From positions 1 through 49,013 of the forward strand of contig JANQMD010000016.1 of the NCBI GenBank assembly GCA_028280265.1: a stretch of 49,013 bases of DNA, in the 5' to 3' direction. The translations under genes were made by a program, and so were the position numbers. The stretch is from Flavobacteriaceae bacterium (GTDB taxonomy: Bacteria; Bacteroidota; Bacteroidia; Flavobacteriales; Flavobacteriaceae). The notes under the pieces were generated by a model. The model saw only the letters and a program-made list of their open reading frames with translations. It was not told where the DNA came from and ran no database searches. This document shows, one piece after another, positions 1 through 8,002 of this stretch. Numbering within the stretch: position 1 is the stretch's first letter; every line of letters begins with the position of its first letter.

Positions 1-14
1 AATGGAAAACAAAA

Positions 15-42
15 AATCCTTCAAAGCTAGCTTTGAAGGATT
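15..42 (-). terminator. Probable Rho-independent terminator
   Basis: This is a perfect 28-nt palindrome (AATCCTTCAAAGCT and its complement). Read on the minus strand it is followed by a T-rich tail (TTTTTTGTTTT), as in an intrinsic terminator. It lies beyond the tRNA-Asp terminator, so it is either a back-up or serves a gene outside the window. Confidence 0.6.
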
Positions 43-107
43 CAACTATAAGTAGTAATTTTATAAATTAATCGGTCAACCTATTTTAGGACGACTCAAA
101 AAATGAA

Positions 108-135
108 AAAACCTTCTCATTTCTGAGAAGGTTTT
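108..135 (-). terminator. Terminator of the tRNA-Asp transcript
   Basis: A 12-bp stem (AAAACCTTCTCA / TGAGAAGGTTTT) with a four-base loop is followed on the minus strand by TTTTTCATTTTTT. It starts a few bases after the 3' end of the tRNA gene and is the obvious end of that transcript. Confidence 0.8.
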
Positions 136-137
136 CG

Positions 138-211
138 CGGTCTGGACGGGACTCGAACCCGCGACCCCATGCGTGACAGGCATGTATTCTAACCAGCTGA
201 ACTACCAAACC
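138..211 (-). tRNA. tRNA-Asp (anticodon GTC)
   Basis: A 74-nt cloverleaf can be folded by eye on the minus strand. The acceptor stem is GGTTTGG/CCAGACC with discriminator G. The D stem is GTTC/GAAT. The anticodon stem CATGC/GCATG encloses CTGTCAC, giving anticodon GTC (Asp). The T arm is GCGGG-TTCGAGT-CCCGT. CCA is not encoded. The gene stands alone between its own promoter and terminator. Confidence 0.95.
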
Positions 212-292
212 GTTGCTCTAGGCGTGCCAAAGAAATTACTCTTTTATCTGGCGAGTAAACCCGCCGAAGGAGTTTATCTCCGAAGGCGGGTG

Positions 293-323
293 CAAATATA
301 AAGGAGTTTTTTGTTTCCGCAAA
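293..323 (-). promoter_or_regulatory. Bacteroidota-type promoter of tRNA-Asp
   Basis: On the minus strand TTTG (320-323) and TATATTTG (293-300) are separated by 19 bp. This matches the -33 TTTG / -7 TAnnTTTG consensus known for the Bacteroidota primary sigma factor. An interrupted hairpin (CCCGCC..GGAG..CTCC..GGCGGG, 261-290) begins almost at the predicted transcription start and would form the 5' leader that is removed from the tRNA. Confidence 0.65.
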
Positions 324-863
324 GGAAAAATAAATTTTTATTGTTTGTTTTTCGTTTTAAAAAATAATCTAAACCCCTATTACTATTGTCTCTTTTATAG
401 AAGCTAATTTCTATTAGTTCTTTCTATATAAGCTTATCACTTCATTTTTTTGCTTCTCCAAAAAAACGAATCAAAAAAAGGAGACTTTTACGAGGTTTTT
501 TGAGTCAGCTATGCGAGCTGTCTCTAACCATTTAATTTGTCTAAATTTTCTCCAAGGCTTCGAAAATTCTTCACGACAAATCTCATTAAACTGCGTAAAA
601 GAACAAGCGATTAAGGCAATTTATTAATGACCTATGAGAGAAAGCTTAAAAATCAAGGAAGCAGTAGGGGTAAAAAGATCAAAAGCTGTTTGATTTCATG
701 TAGCGGAAGAATTATTTACTTCGTTGAACCTTGAGCGACTTGTATTGAGCATGTCGAAATAAGTCGAAGGGTTTTCATCAATGGAAAAAAGAAAATAAAG
801 CTTCTTAACTGAGATAAATTTTCCCTCTCTTCATTTTGTCTTCACTTCGACAAGCCTGTATAT

Positions 864-880
864 CCTGCCTAGCTGGCAGG
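864..880. repeat. CCTGCC palindrome
   Basis: CCTGCC-TAGCT-GGCAGG is a 6-bp perfect inverted repeat. Similar G+C-rich CCTGCC/GGCAGG palindromes recur between genes at about 16396-16411 and 41204-41224, always next to other repeat fragments. Confidence 0.6.
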
Positions 881-915
881 CTGGCGACAAGCCAGATTCA
901 AATTGACAAAAAAAT

Positions 916-957
916 TGAGATTGCCACAGAAAATGGAAACATTTTCTTTGCAATGAC
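916..957. repeat. Dispersed repeat, TGTCATTGCGA family (inverse orientation)
   Basis: The element runs TGAGATTGCC...GCAATGAC around an inner ATTTTCT/AGAAAAT hairpin. The reverse complement of 4140-4180 matches 918-958 at 38 of 41 positions, so these two are recent copies of the same unit in opposite orientation. Confidence 0.75.
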
Positions 958-1096
958 CTATGAGAGAAAGATTTCTCAATCGATTCTAGGAATCTCATTT
1001 CGAAATGACACAAGTAACAATTAATAACTTTCATAAACTTGTCAAAGTGAAGCTAAAAATGGACAGCTTGGAAAGATTGTAATTTGGACGGAACTC

Positions 1097-1145
1097 GAAC
1101 CAACAACCAACAACCAACAACCAACAACCAACAACCAACAACCAA
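1097..1145. repeat. Heptamer tandem array, (CAACAAC)n
   Basis: Six complete copies of the 7-mer CAACAAC stand head to tail and end one base before the stop codon of the DUF58 gene. A second, unrelated heptamer array lies at 26821-26880. Copy number is likely to vary by slippage. Confidence 0.9.
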
Positions 1146-1146
1146 T

Positions 1147-2070
1147 TTACAACATCTTTTGTCGGCTTAAAAAATAACTCGTTAAGACCTGATCAAAACC
1201 TACTTGGATGTCTACAGGAACATAGTCGATTTTGTATTGCAAACATTTGTTACGAAGTTCAGTAAAATACTTTTCCACCAATTCTTTGTAGTGTTGTTGG
1301 ATGTTTTCACTGTACAAGTTTACCTCTTCACCTGTTTCTACATCCACAAACTTTTTAGGCGCATTGTCGAAGTCAAAATTCAACTCAGTTTTGCCATCGA
1401 AAGTGTGAAACAAGACCACCTCGTGCTTGTTGTATTTTAAATGACGTAATGCTTCAAACAACTCTTCTTCGTGCTTGTTGGATTGCCACATATCGGTAAA
1501 TACAAAAATCAAAGAACGACGGTGAATCTTCTCAGCGATCTCGTGCAAATATTGGTAGGTTTCTGTCGCTTTTATAGAAGGAGAACTCAACAGATTTTCT
1601 AGTTGATGTAAGACCATTTTCCGATGACGATCACTCCCCTTTTCAGGGGCGTAATATTCATAAGAATCGGAATAAATACTCAGGCCTACCGCATCTCGCT
1701 GTCTTTTGAGCATTTCCATCAAACAAGCGGCTGCTACCGCAGAAAATCCAATTTTGTTCAGATTGTCTAATGTTTGCATTTTGACCACAGGGTAATGCAT
1801 GGACGCTGAATTGTCTATGATGATATGACAGCGCAAATTGGTCTCTTCTTCGTACTTCTTGGTGTAAAGTTTCTCTGTTTTGGCAAAAAGTTTCCAATCG
1901 ATATGGCGAGTACTTTCTCCTTTGTTGTAGAGTTTGTGTTCCGAAAACTCAACCGAGAAACCATGGAAAGGGCTTTTGTGCATTCCCGTAATGAATCCTT
2001 CTACTACTTGTCGCGCTGACAAGTTTAGATTTTTAATTTCTGAAATTTGTACTTGAGAAAGATCCATCAT
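1147..2070 (-). CDS. DUF58 domain protein
   Basis: The 307-residue protein is a DUF58 family member. The family carries a von Willebrand A-like fold and usually travels with a MoxR AAA+ ATPase. The characteristic stretch GESTRHIDWKLFAKTEKLY lies near residues 52-70, and the MIDAS-like DNSASMHYP follows at about 86-94. No signal peptide or membrane segment is visible, so it is probably cytoplasmic or membrane-associated. No MoxR gene is present in the window, which is unusual for the family. It is separated from trxA by that gene's terminator, and its 3' end abuts a heptamer array. The biochemical role of DUF58 is not established. The start is one of two adjacent ATG codons. Confidence 0.85.
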   Translation of the reverse strand: MMDLSQVQISEIKNLNLSARQVVEGFITGMHKSPFHGFSVEFSEHKLYNKGESTRHIDWKLFAKTEKLYTKKYEEETNLRCHIIIDNSASMHYPVVKMQTLDNLNKIGFSAVAAACLMEMLKRQRDAVGLSIYSDSYEYYAPEKGSDRHRKMVLHQLENLLSSPSIKATETYQYLHEIAEKIHRRSLIFVFTDMWQSNKHEEELFEALRHLKYNKHEVVLFHTFDGKTELNFDFDNAPKKFVDVETGEEVNLYSENIQQHYKELVEKYFTELRNKCLQYKIDYVPVDIQVGFDQVLTSYFLSRQKML

Positions 2071-2086
2071 AAGAACCGAAAATAAA

Positions 2087-2114
2087 AAAAGGTTTGACCG
2101 TAGCCAAACCTTTT
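2087..2114 (-). terminator. Terminator of trxA
   Basis: A 10-bp stem (AAAAGGTTTG / CAAACCTTTT) with an 8-nt loop is followed on the minus strand by TTTATTTTC. It lies about 30 bp after the trxA stop and just before the DUF58 start, so it separates the two transcripts. Confidence 0.8.
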
Positions 2115-2141
2115 CTGTTTCAATTTTGTTAATCTTTAAAC

Positions 2142-2459
2142 TTATAAAGACTCATCAATTTTTCCTGTATACACAGCTTTAGGAGCAACTCCAACTTGTC
2201 TGTGTATCACTTCTCCACCTTTGAACAACAATACAGTAGGAATGTTTCTTACACCATACTTTGCAGCAAACTCTTGGTTTGAGTCTACATCTACTTTTCC
2301 TACTACTGCTTTTCCTTCGTAATCACTGTGAATCTCATCAATAATCGGTCCTACCATACGGCAAGGTCCACACCAAGCAGCCCAAAAGTCAACCAATACG
2401 GGCTTTTCTGACTTTAATACTACATCTTCAAAAGTTGCATCCGTAATTTCTAATGCCAT
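2142..2459 (-). CDS. trxA: Thioredoxin
   Basis: This 105-residue protein has the full length of a bacterial thioredoxin. The active-site motif WCGPC sits near residues 29-33, preceded by VDFWA, and the cis-proline motif NIPT lies in the C-terminal half. It is a cytoplasmic disulfide reductase with no signal peptide. It is a plausible electron donor for the PAPS reductase encoded further along, although it is transcribed separately. The gene has its own promoter-like element (2498-2505) and its own terminator (2087-2114). The identification is secure. Confidence 0.97.
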   Translation of the reverse strand: MALEITDATFEDVVLKSEKPVLVDFWAAWCGPCRMVGPIIDEIHSDYEGKAVVGKVDVDSNQEFAAKYGVRNIPTVLLFKGGEVIHRQVGVAPKAVYTGKIDESL

Positions 2460-2497
2460 GATTTTATGTTTTCTAATTAATTCAAATTATAATGGTA

Positions 2498-2505
2498 CAA
2501 AAGTA
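2498..2505 (-). promoter_or_regulatory. Candidate -7 element of trxA
   Basis: TACTTTTG on the minus strand fits TAnnTTTG and lies about 40 bp upstream of the trxA start codon. I see no good -33 TTTG at the expected distance, so this is only a candidate. Confidence 0.45.
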
Positions 2506-2590
2506 CATAAATATTTCACCTTTTCTGGGTGAAAAAAATTACTTTTCACTATGAGTCTATCGAGTGAATCTATCCTTACAATCCAGTAAA

Positions 2591-2705
2591 TGTCATTCCG
2601 ATCATGCTTTAGCGTGAGAAGGAATCTCATTAATGCTAAGCACCTAATCTTGAGATTACTTCGTCATGTTCCCAAATCAAGTTTGGGACAAGCCTCGTAA
2701 TGACA
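2591..2705. repeat. Composite inverted repeat, TGTCATTNCGA family
   Basis: The 115-bp element has outer arms TGTCATTCCGA and TCGTAATGACA (10 of 11 complementary) and inner arms AAGGAATCTCA and TGAGATTACTT (10 of 11). Each half also contains its own small hairpin (CATGC/GCGTG and CCCAAA/TTTGGG). It ends 42 bp before the GIY-YIG start codon. A related element follows that gene (3042-3119). Confidence 0.85.
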
Positions 2706-2747
2706 CTTAATAAAAATATTTATTAGATTTATTCAAAATTGCTAAGT

Positions 2748-3044
2748 ATGAAACAATATTCCGTGTATCTATTAACCAATAAAAACAATACAGTTATTTA
2801 CACTGGTATTACCTCAAATTTGGAAAAGAGAATGTATCAACATAAAACCAAAGTCTACGGAGGTTTCACAAATAAATATAATTGCAGCAAGTTAGTCTAC
2901 TATGAAGTATTTTCTAATCCTGTTGAAGCAATTCAAAGAGAGAAACAAATCAAATCTGGAAGCAGAATGAAAAAAGAACAACTCATCAATCAAGAAAATT
3001 CTAAATGGGAGGATTTATCAGAAGGTTGGTTATTCAGTTTTTGA
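2748..3044 (+). CDS. Small GIY-YIG nuclease-domain protein
   Basis: The 98-residue protein is a stand-alone GIY-YIG domain of the UvrC-like/UPF0213 type. The landmarks are YSVYLLTN, YTGIT about 12 residues later, the basic helix NLEKRMYQHK and the conserved glutamate region PVEAIQREKQIK. The ATG at 2748 is preferred over an in-frame TTG nine bases upstream. It is the only plus-strand gene among minus-strand neighbours and is bracketed by two copies of a dispersed repeat. The TGA stop is the first three bases of the right-hand copy. DNA cleavage is the family's established activity, but many small members are uncharacterised. A link to movement of the repeats is my inference. Confidence 0.9.
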   Translation: MKQYSVYLLTNKNNTVIYTGITSNLEKRMYQHKTKVYGGFTNKYNCSKLVYYEVFSNPVEAIQREKQIKSGSRMKKEQLINQENSKWEDLSEGWLFSF

Positions 3045-3119
3045 GATTGCTTTGTCTCAATTCCTAAAACATATTTCGACAAGCTCACTATAAAAGTTCA
3101 GGACTGACCTCGCAATGAC
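3042..3119. repeat. Dispersed repeat, TGTCATTGCGA family, flanking the GIY-YIG gene
   Basis: The element begins with TGAGATTGCTT, overlapping the GIY-YIG stop codon, and ends with CCTCGCAATGAC next to the metF stop. Its interior contains a TTCGACAAGCTCA fragment of the second repeat family. It has the orientation of the right half of the 2591-2705 element. Confidence 0.8.
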
Positions 3120-3125
3120 TTCTCC

Positions 3126-4079
3126 TTAAAATATCGCCGAAGCAATTTGTTGTACATTGGAAGATTTTCCCATAGAATAGTAATGCAAAACAGGCACCCC
3201 ATAATCAATGAGCTCTTTACTTTGCTGAATACACCATTCTACACCTACTTGTCGCACTTCTTTATTGGTTTTACAGCCTTCAACCGCAGTAATCAGGTCT
3301 TCTGGCAAATCAATTTTGAAAACTTGTGGGAGCAACTGTAAGTGTTTTGCAATGGCAATAGGCTTGATTCCTGGAATAATCGGTACATCAATCCCCATGT
3401 CTTTGGCTGCTTCTACAAATTCAAAATACTTCTGATTGTCAAAAAACATTTGTGTCACCACATAATCGGCTCCAGCATCTACCTTTTCTCTTAAGCGCTT
3501 TAAATCTGATTTTAAAGAAGGAGATTCGATGTGCTTTTCAGGGTATCCCGCCACTCCGATACAGAAATCAGAGCAACCATCGGCTTCCATCACATCGTGT
3601 AAATATTTTCCTTGATTCAAATTCTGAATTTGCTCTACCAATCCTTTGGCATATTGATGCCCCCCTTTGGTAGCTTCAAAATAGTTTTGATGCTTCATCG
3701 CATCACCTCGTAAAGCCATCACATTCTGAATTCCTAAATAATGACAGTCCACCAACAAGTATTCAGTCTCTTCTTTGGTAAATCCACCACACAATACATG
3801 CGGTACAGTATCTACATCATACTTGTGTTTGATGGCTGCGCAAATCCCCACAGTCCCCGGGCGCATACGGGTAATTTTACGATCGAGCAATCCACCTTTT
3901 TCTATGTATACGTACTCTTCTCTTGAAGTGGTTACATCGATAAAGGGAGGGTTAAATTCCATCAAAGGATCGATATTCCGATACAATTCTTGAATGCTAT
4001 TTCCTTTTTTAGGCGGAATGATTTCGAATGAAAATAAGGTTTTACCCTTTGCTTGTTTGATATGTTCGGTTACTTTCAT
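3126..4079 (-). CDS. metF: Methylenetetrahydrofolate reductase
   Basis: The 317-residue protein is a full-length MetF. It reduces 5,10-methylene-THF to 5-methyl-THF with an FAD cofactor. The family landmarks are SFEIIPPKKG at the N-terminus, DVTTSR, ALRGD (about residue 122), GVAGYPEKH and TQMFFDNQKY. It supplies the methyl donor for the two-gene methionine synthase immediately upstream, and is probably the last gene of the riboswitch-controlled metH operon. A repeat element fills part of the 189-bp gap before it. Its stop codon is followed directly by another repeat, and no separate terminator was seen. Confidence 0.97.
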   Translation of the reverse strand: MKVTEHIKQAKGKTLFSFEIIPPKKGNSIQELYRNIDPLMEFNPPFIDVTTSREEYVYIEKGGLLDRKITRMRPGTVGICAAIKHKYDVDTVPHVLCGGFTKEETEYLLVDCHYLGIQNVMALRGDAMKHQNYFEATKGGHQYAKGLVEQIQNLNQGKYLHDVMEADGCSDFCIGVAGYPEKHIESPSLKSDLKRLREKVDAGADYVVTQMFFDNQKYFEFVEAAKDMGIDVPIIPGIKPIAIAKHLQLLPQVFKIDLPEDLITAVEGCKTNKEVRQVGVEWCIQQSKELIDYGVPVLHYYSMGKSSNVQQIASAIF

Positions 4080-4139
4080 ATTTATGCTGACTTGCTTGTG
4101 CTGATTTTATATCAGTATTTCTATATCTTTTTTTGTTTC

Positions 4140-4180
4140 TGTCATTGCGAAGAAAATGTTTCCATTTTCTGTAGCAATCT
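4140..4180. repeat. Dispersed repeat, TGTCATTGCGA family
   Basis: This half-element runs TGTCATTGCGA...AGCAATCT with an inner AGAAAATG/CATTTTCT hairpin, and lies in the metH-metF spacer. It is nearly identical (38 of 41) to the reverse complement of the copy at 918-958. Because it lies inside an operon it should be transcribed and could fold in the mRNA. Confidence 0.8.
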
Positions 4181-4268
4181 TTCATTTTATCTCTTGTTAG
4201 TTCTCGATACTTGCTAACGCAAACTCGAACTAACAACAAAAGGATGTCATTTCAATCCCTAAAGCGAC

Positions 4269-6944
4269 TTACTGATCTGCTATGGATGGATGCAACCATT
4301 TTCTAGCGGTTTTTAATTCGATCTCCTTTCTGTTAGCAAAACTTCTTACCTGATCATCAGTGATTTTTCCCAATCCAAAATACTTCGCTTCTGAATTCGC
4401 AAAATAATAACCAGAAACGGATGCCGCTGGCCACATGGCTTTGGACTCTGTAAGTTTTACTCCAATCTGATTTTCCACATCCAACAATTGCCATATCGTA
4501 TCTTTTTCTAAATGATCTGGACAGGCAGGATATCCTGGTGCTGGTCGGATTCCTTTGTAATCTTCTTTGATCAATTCTTCGTTGGTTAAGTTTTCTGACG
4601 AAGCATAGCCCCAGTGCTGAGTTCGAACTCGCTGGTGCAAATATTCAGCAAAGGCTTCTGCAAAACGGTCTGCCAAGGCCTGCGCCATGATGGCGTTGTA
4701 ATCGTCTTGTTGTTCCTTGTACTGATTCGCCAACTCATCGGCACCAAAAATACTGGTACAAAATGTCCCTATGTAATCTTGTTTTTCGGTTTCTTTGGGA
4801 GCGATAAAATCGGCCAATGCAAAACTAGGTTTCCCTTCTCGTTTCTTGAGCTGCTGACGTAAGGTTCTAAAAGTGGCCACTGCTTTTCCTTTTTTGCTCA
4901 CCAAAATATCATCATCGTTGATCGTATTGGCTTCAAACAAGCCGAAAATCGCTTTAGGCTTTAGTAGCTGCTTCGCAATGATTTCCTGCAACATATTTTG
5001 CGCATCTTCATACAATTGTGTGGCTTGCTCTCCTACTACTTCATCTTCCAATATATTCGGGAATTTACCATGCAAATCCCAGCTTCTGAAGAAAGGGCTC
5101 CAATCGAAAAATGGCACCAGTTCTTTCAAACTCAATTGCTCTAACTTTTGAATGCCTAATTCATTAGGTTTTACAATAGCAGCAGCATTCCAATCTATTT
5201 GAAATTTACGTGCTCTAGCTTCTTCAAGAGAAATATAAGCTTTGGTTTTTCCTCGTTTTAAGAACTTATCACGAAATTCTTCATAGTCTTTTTTGAGCTT
5301 GGCAACATACTCGTGTTTGGTATTTTTATTGAGCAAATCTCCCACTACTGTCACTGCTCTAGATGCATCATTGACATGCACCACAGCATTCTTGTATTGA
5401 GTATCGATCTTCACTGCGGTGTGTGCTTTGGATGTTGTTGCTCCTCCAATCAATAAGGGAACATCAAAATTCTGACGCTCCATTTCTTTGGCCAAATACA
5501 CCATTTCATCCAAAGATGGTGTAATCAGACCACTCAATCCAATGGCATCTACATTTTCTTCTTTAGCAGTTTCAATAATTTTTTCTGGCGGCACCATCAC
5601 ACCTAAATCTACAATCTCGTAATTGTTACATCCTAAGACTACCGATACGATATTTTTACCAATATCATGGACATCACCTTTTACAGTGGCCATGAGAATT
5701 TTTCCCAGCGCTTTTTGTTCTTCACTTTTTTCAGCTTCAATAAATGGATTTAAATAGGCAACTGCTTTCTTCATCACTCGTGCTGACTTCACAACTTGAG
5801 GCAAGAACATTTTTCCGCTTCCGAACAAATCTCCTACTACATTCATTCCGTTCATCAAATGTCCTTCTATCACTTGTAAAGGTCGTTCAACACTTTGTCT
5901 TGCTTCTTCAGCATCTTCTTCTATAAAAGCATCAATTCCCTTGACTAAAGAATGCGTGATTCGCTCTTGTAATGGCTGGCTTCTCCATTCCAATGCTTTT
6001 CCGTCATCTACTTTCTTTTTCCCTTTTACGGTTTCTGCAAATTCTAACAGTCTTTCTGTAGCATCGTCTCTTCTGTCTAAGATGACATCTTCTACGTGCT
6101 CTAGTAGGTCTTTGGGAATGTCATCATAAACTTCCAACATGGCTGGATTTACAATCCCCATATTCATTCCTGCTTGAATAGCATAATACAAGAACACAGA
6201 ATGCATGGCTTCACGAACCACATTGTTCCCACGGAAGGAAAAAGAAACATTACTCACTCCTCCACTAACACTTACATGCGGCAAATTTTCTCGTACCCAT
6301 CGCGTTGCTTCGATAAAATCGGTTGCGTTTTTGCGATGCTCTTCCATACCAGTAGCTACTGGAAAAATATTCAAATCGAAAATGATATCCTCAGGGGGGA
6401 ACTTGACAGTCTCCACTAATATTTTATAGGATCTTTCTGCAATTTCAATACGTCTCTGATAATTATCGGCCTGACCTACTTCATCAAATGCCATAATGAT
6501 CACAGCAGCTCCATATCGCTTGATCTGAGTGGCCTCCCAGATAAACTTTTCTTCTCCTTCCTTCAAGGAAATGGAATTGACGACACTTTTTCCTTGAACA
6601 ACTTGCAATCCTGCTTCGATGATTTCCCATTTAGAACTGTCGATCATCATAGGAATCTTACAAATATCAGGTTCGGCAGCAATCAAATTTAGAAAGCGAA
6701 CCATGGCTTCTTTTCCATCGATCAATCCATCATCCATGTTCACATCTAGAATCTGTGCTCCTCCATCTACTTGATGTCTCGCAATAGCTAGCGCTTCATC
6801 GAATTGCTCTTCTTTGATCAAGCGTAAGAACTTACGAGAGCCTGCAACATTGGTTCGCTCCCCTACATTGATAAAATTACTTTCAGGAGTAATAATTAAG
6901 GGTTCTAGCCCTGATAACCGCATATGTCTTGGAGAATTTTTCAT
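4269..6944 (-). CDS. metH: Methionine synthase, folate, cobalamin and reactivation domains
   Basis: The 891-residue protein corresponds to the C-terminal three quarters of cobalamin-dependent MetH. Residues about 15-290 form the pterin-binding domain ([21 protein letters not shown]). About 320-550 is the cobalamin module with GDVHDIG, whose H426 is the expected lower axial ligand. The rest is the SAM-dependent activation domain ([12 protein letters not shown]). The homocysteine-binding domain is encoded by the gene just upstream, whose TGA overlaps this ATG (ATGA at 6941-6944), so translation is probably coupled. A split MetH is usual in this phylum, so this is not a frameshift. Together the two proteins methylate homocysteine to methionine. 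Confidence 0.96.
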   Translation of the reverse strand: MKNSPRHMRLSGLEPLIITPESNFINVGERTNVAGSRKFLRLIKEEQFDEALAIARHQVDGGAQILDVNMDDGLIDGKEAMVRFLNLIAAEPDICKIPMMIDSSKWEIIEAGLQVVQGKSVVNSISLKEGEEKFIWEATQIKRYGAAVIIMAFDEVGQADNYQRRIEIAERSYKILVETVKFPPEDIIFDLNIFPVATGMEEHRKNATDFIEATRWVRENLPHVSVSGGVSNVSFSFRGNNVVREAMHSVFLYYAIQAGMNMGIVNPAMLEVYDDIPKDLLEHVEDVILDRRDDATERLLEFAETVKGKKKVDDGKALEWRSQPLQERITHSLVKGIDAFIEEDAEEARQSVERPLQVIEGHLMNGMNVVGDLFGSGKMFLPQVVKSARVMKKAVAYLNPFIEAEKSEEQKALGKILMATVKGDVHDIGKNIVSVVLGCNNYEIVDLGVMVPPEKIIETAKEENVDAIGLSGLITPSLDEMVYLAKEMERQNFDVPLLIGGATTSKAHTAVKIDTQYKNAVVHVNDASRAVTVVGDLLNKNTKHEYVAKLKKDYEEFRDKFLKRGKTKAYISLEEARARKFQIDWNAAAIVKPNELGIQKLEQLSLKELVPFFDWSPFFRSWDLHGKFPNILEDEVVGEQATQLYEDAQNMLQEIIAKQLLKPKAIFGLFEANTINDDDILVSKKGKAVATFRTLRQQLKKREGKPSFALADFIAPKETEKQDYIGTFCTSIFGADELANQYKEQQDDYNAIMAQALADRFAEAFAEYLHQRVRTQHWGYASSENLTNEELIKEDYKGIRPAPGYPACPDHLEKDTIWQLLDVENQIGVKLTESKAMWPAASVSGYYFANSEAKYFGLGKITDDQVRSFANRKEIELKTARKWLHPSIADQ

Positions 6945-7951
6945 GAATCTTTTGTTGCATTACAACAAGGTCTAGGATTGTATTTAGCGACTGCTTTTGC
7001 CATTTCACTAATATACTCGGGAGTGGTTCCACAACAACCTCCGACGATATTGACTAAACTCTTTTTTAAATACTCCTCAATCTGTGACCTCATTTCTTCA
7101 GGAGTCTCATCATACTCACCAAAAGCATTGGGCAACCCAGCGTTCGGATAAGCAGAAACAGCAAAATCGGTTTTGGAAGCAATCGCTTCTAAATGGGGCT
7201 GCATCAAATTGGCTCCTAAAGCACAATTAAATCCGACACTCAACAATGGAATATGAGAAACAGAAATCAAAAAGGCTTCTGCTGTCTGCCCTGAAAGGGT
7301 TCTCCCAGATGCATCCGTAATGGTTCCAGAAACCATGATGGGAATATCAATATTTCTCTCCTCTTTCACCTCTTCAATCGCAAACAAAGCTGCTTTGGCA
7401 TTCAAGGTATCAAAGATGGTTTCTACGAGTAACATATCAACTCCTCCATCTACTAAGGCTTCTGCTTGTTCTTTGTAGGCGATTCTCAATTCATCAAAAG
7501 TAACAGCCCGATATCCAGGATCATTCACATCTGGAGACATGCTAGCGGTTCTGTTTGTTGGTCCCATAGAGCCTGCTACAAATCGAGGTTTATGTGGTTC
7601 TTTTGTTGTTATTTCATCCGCTACTTCTCGTGCGATTTTAGCAGATTGAAAATTCAGTTCGCTGACCAAACCTTCCATTTGATAGTCTGCCATGGCAATG
7701 GTAGTACCAGAAAATGTATTTGTTTGTACTATATCCGCTCCCGCTTCAAAATACTTTCTGTGAACTTCTTTAACCGCTTCAGGCTGTGTGATGGACAACA
7801 AATCGTTGTTTCCTTTCAGGAGTGTGGGATAGTCCTTGAACCGCTCTCCACGAAAATCTTCTTCTGTAAATTTATACTGTTGCAGCATGGTTCCCATGGC
7901 ACCATCCAACACTAAAATTCGTTTTTGTATTTCTTGATAAATGTTTGACAT
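6941..7951 (-). CDS. metH: Methionine synthase, homocysteine S-methyltransferase domain
   Basis: The 336-residue protein equals the N-terminal homocysteine-binding domain of MetH. The start is [12 protein letters not shown]. The zinc-binding cysteines are visible in GFNCALG and in [11 protein letters not shown] near the C-terminus. It is the first gene after a SAM-I riboswitch. The first base of its ATG is the last base of a 10-bp hairpin that could block initiation. The 4-bp overlap with the next gene supports a stoichiometric two-subunit enzyme. An independent homocysteine methyltransferase is unlikely given the perfectly complementary neighbour. Confidence 0.95.
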   Translation of the reverse strand: MSNIYQEIQKRILVLDGAMGTMLQQYKFTEEDFRGERFKDYPTLLKGNNDLLSITQPEAVKEVHRKYFEAGADIVQTNTFSGTTIAMADYQMEGLVSELNFQSAKIAREVADEITTKEPHKPRFVAGSMGPTNRTASMSPDVNDPGYRAVTFDELRIAYKEQAEALVDGGVDMLLVETIFDTLNAKAALFAIEEVKEERNIDIPIMVSGTITDASGRTLSGQTAEAFLISVSHIPLLSVGFNCALGANLMQPHLEAIASKTDFAVSAYPNAGLPNAFGEYDETPEEMRSQIEEYLKKSLVNIVGGCCGTTPEYISEMAKAVAKYNPRPCCNATKDS

Positions 7952-7982
7952 TCCTGATAAATATTTAAAATGTTATCAGGAA
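7951..7982 (-). promoter_or_regulatory. Start-codon-sequestering hairpin of the metH riboswitch
   Basis: TTCCTGATAA (7973-7982) and TTATCAGGAA (7951-7960) form a perfect 10-bp stem on the minus strand. The final A of the second arm is the A of the metH ATG, and the arm contains the AGGA just before it. The first arm (extended to 7972-7983) can instead pair with the 5' strand of riboswitch P1 at 11 of 12 positions. This fits a translational switch: SAM-bound P1 frees the first arm to hide the start codon. Confidence 0.65.
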
Positions 7983-8002
7983 AAGAGAAGTGATTTCTTT
8001 CC

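Larger units (their letters stand above)
324..1146. other. Gene-free region built of repeat fragments
   Basis: I see no credible gene here; the two open frames near 830-1030 lie over repeat sequence. The stretch contains a palindromic patch AGCTATGCGAGCT near 509-521, a direct 19-bp repeat (626-644 and 952-970), pieces of the TTCGACAAGC repeat (about 731-770 and 845-856), a CCTGCC palindrome (864-880), a TGAGATTGC..GCAATGAC element (916-957), and a heptamer array running up to the end of the DUF58 gene. It looks like an accumulation site for dispersed repeats. Confidence 0.6.

Noticed and set aside
831..1034. Overlapping open frames of about 65 codons on both strands
   Set aside because: They run over repeat fragments, have no protein family features and share no codon pattern with the real genes.
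1084..1103. Sequence like a tRNA 3' end (TTGGACGGAACTCGAACC), similar to the tRNA-Asp T arm, suggesting an att site
   Set aside because: The similarity is partial (about 17 of 20) and there is no integrase or cargo between it and the tRNA. A related AACTCGAACTAACAAC string occurs near 4226, so it is better seen as spacer repeat.
4042..4239. 65-codon minus-strand frame upstream of metF
   Set aside because: It overlaps the metF start in another frame and crosses a dispersed repeat; there is no recognisable domain.
4269..7951. metH broken by a frameshift
   Set aside because: The two frames have intact ends, a standard ATGA overlap and complete domains, matching the known two-gene form.
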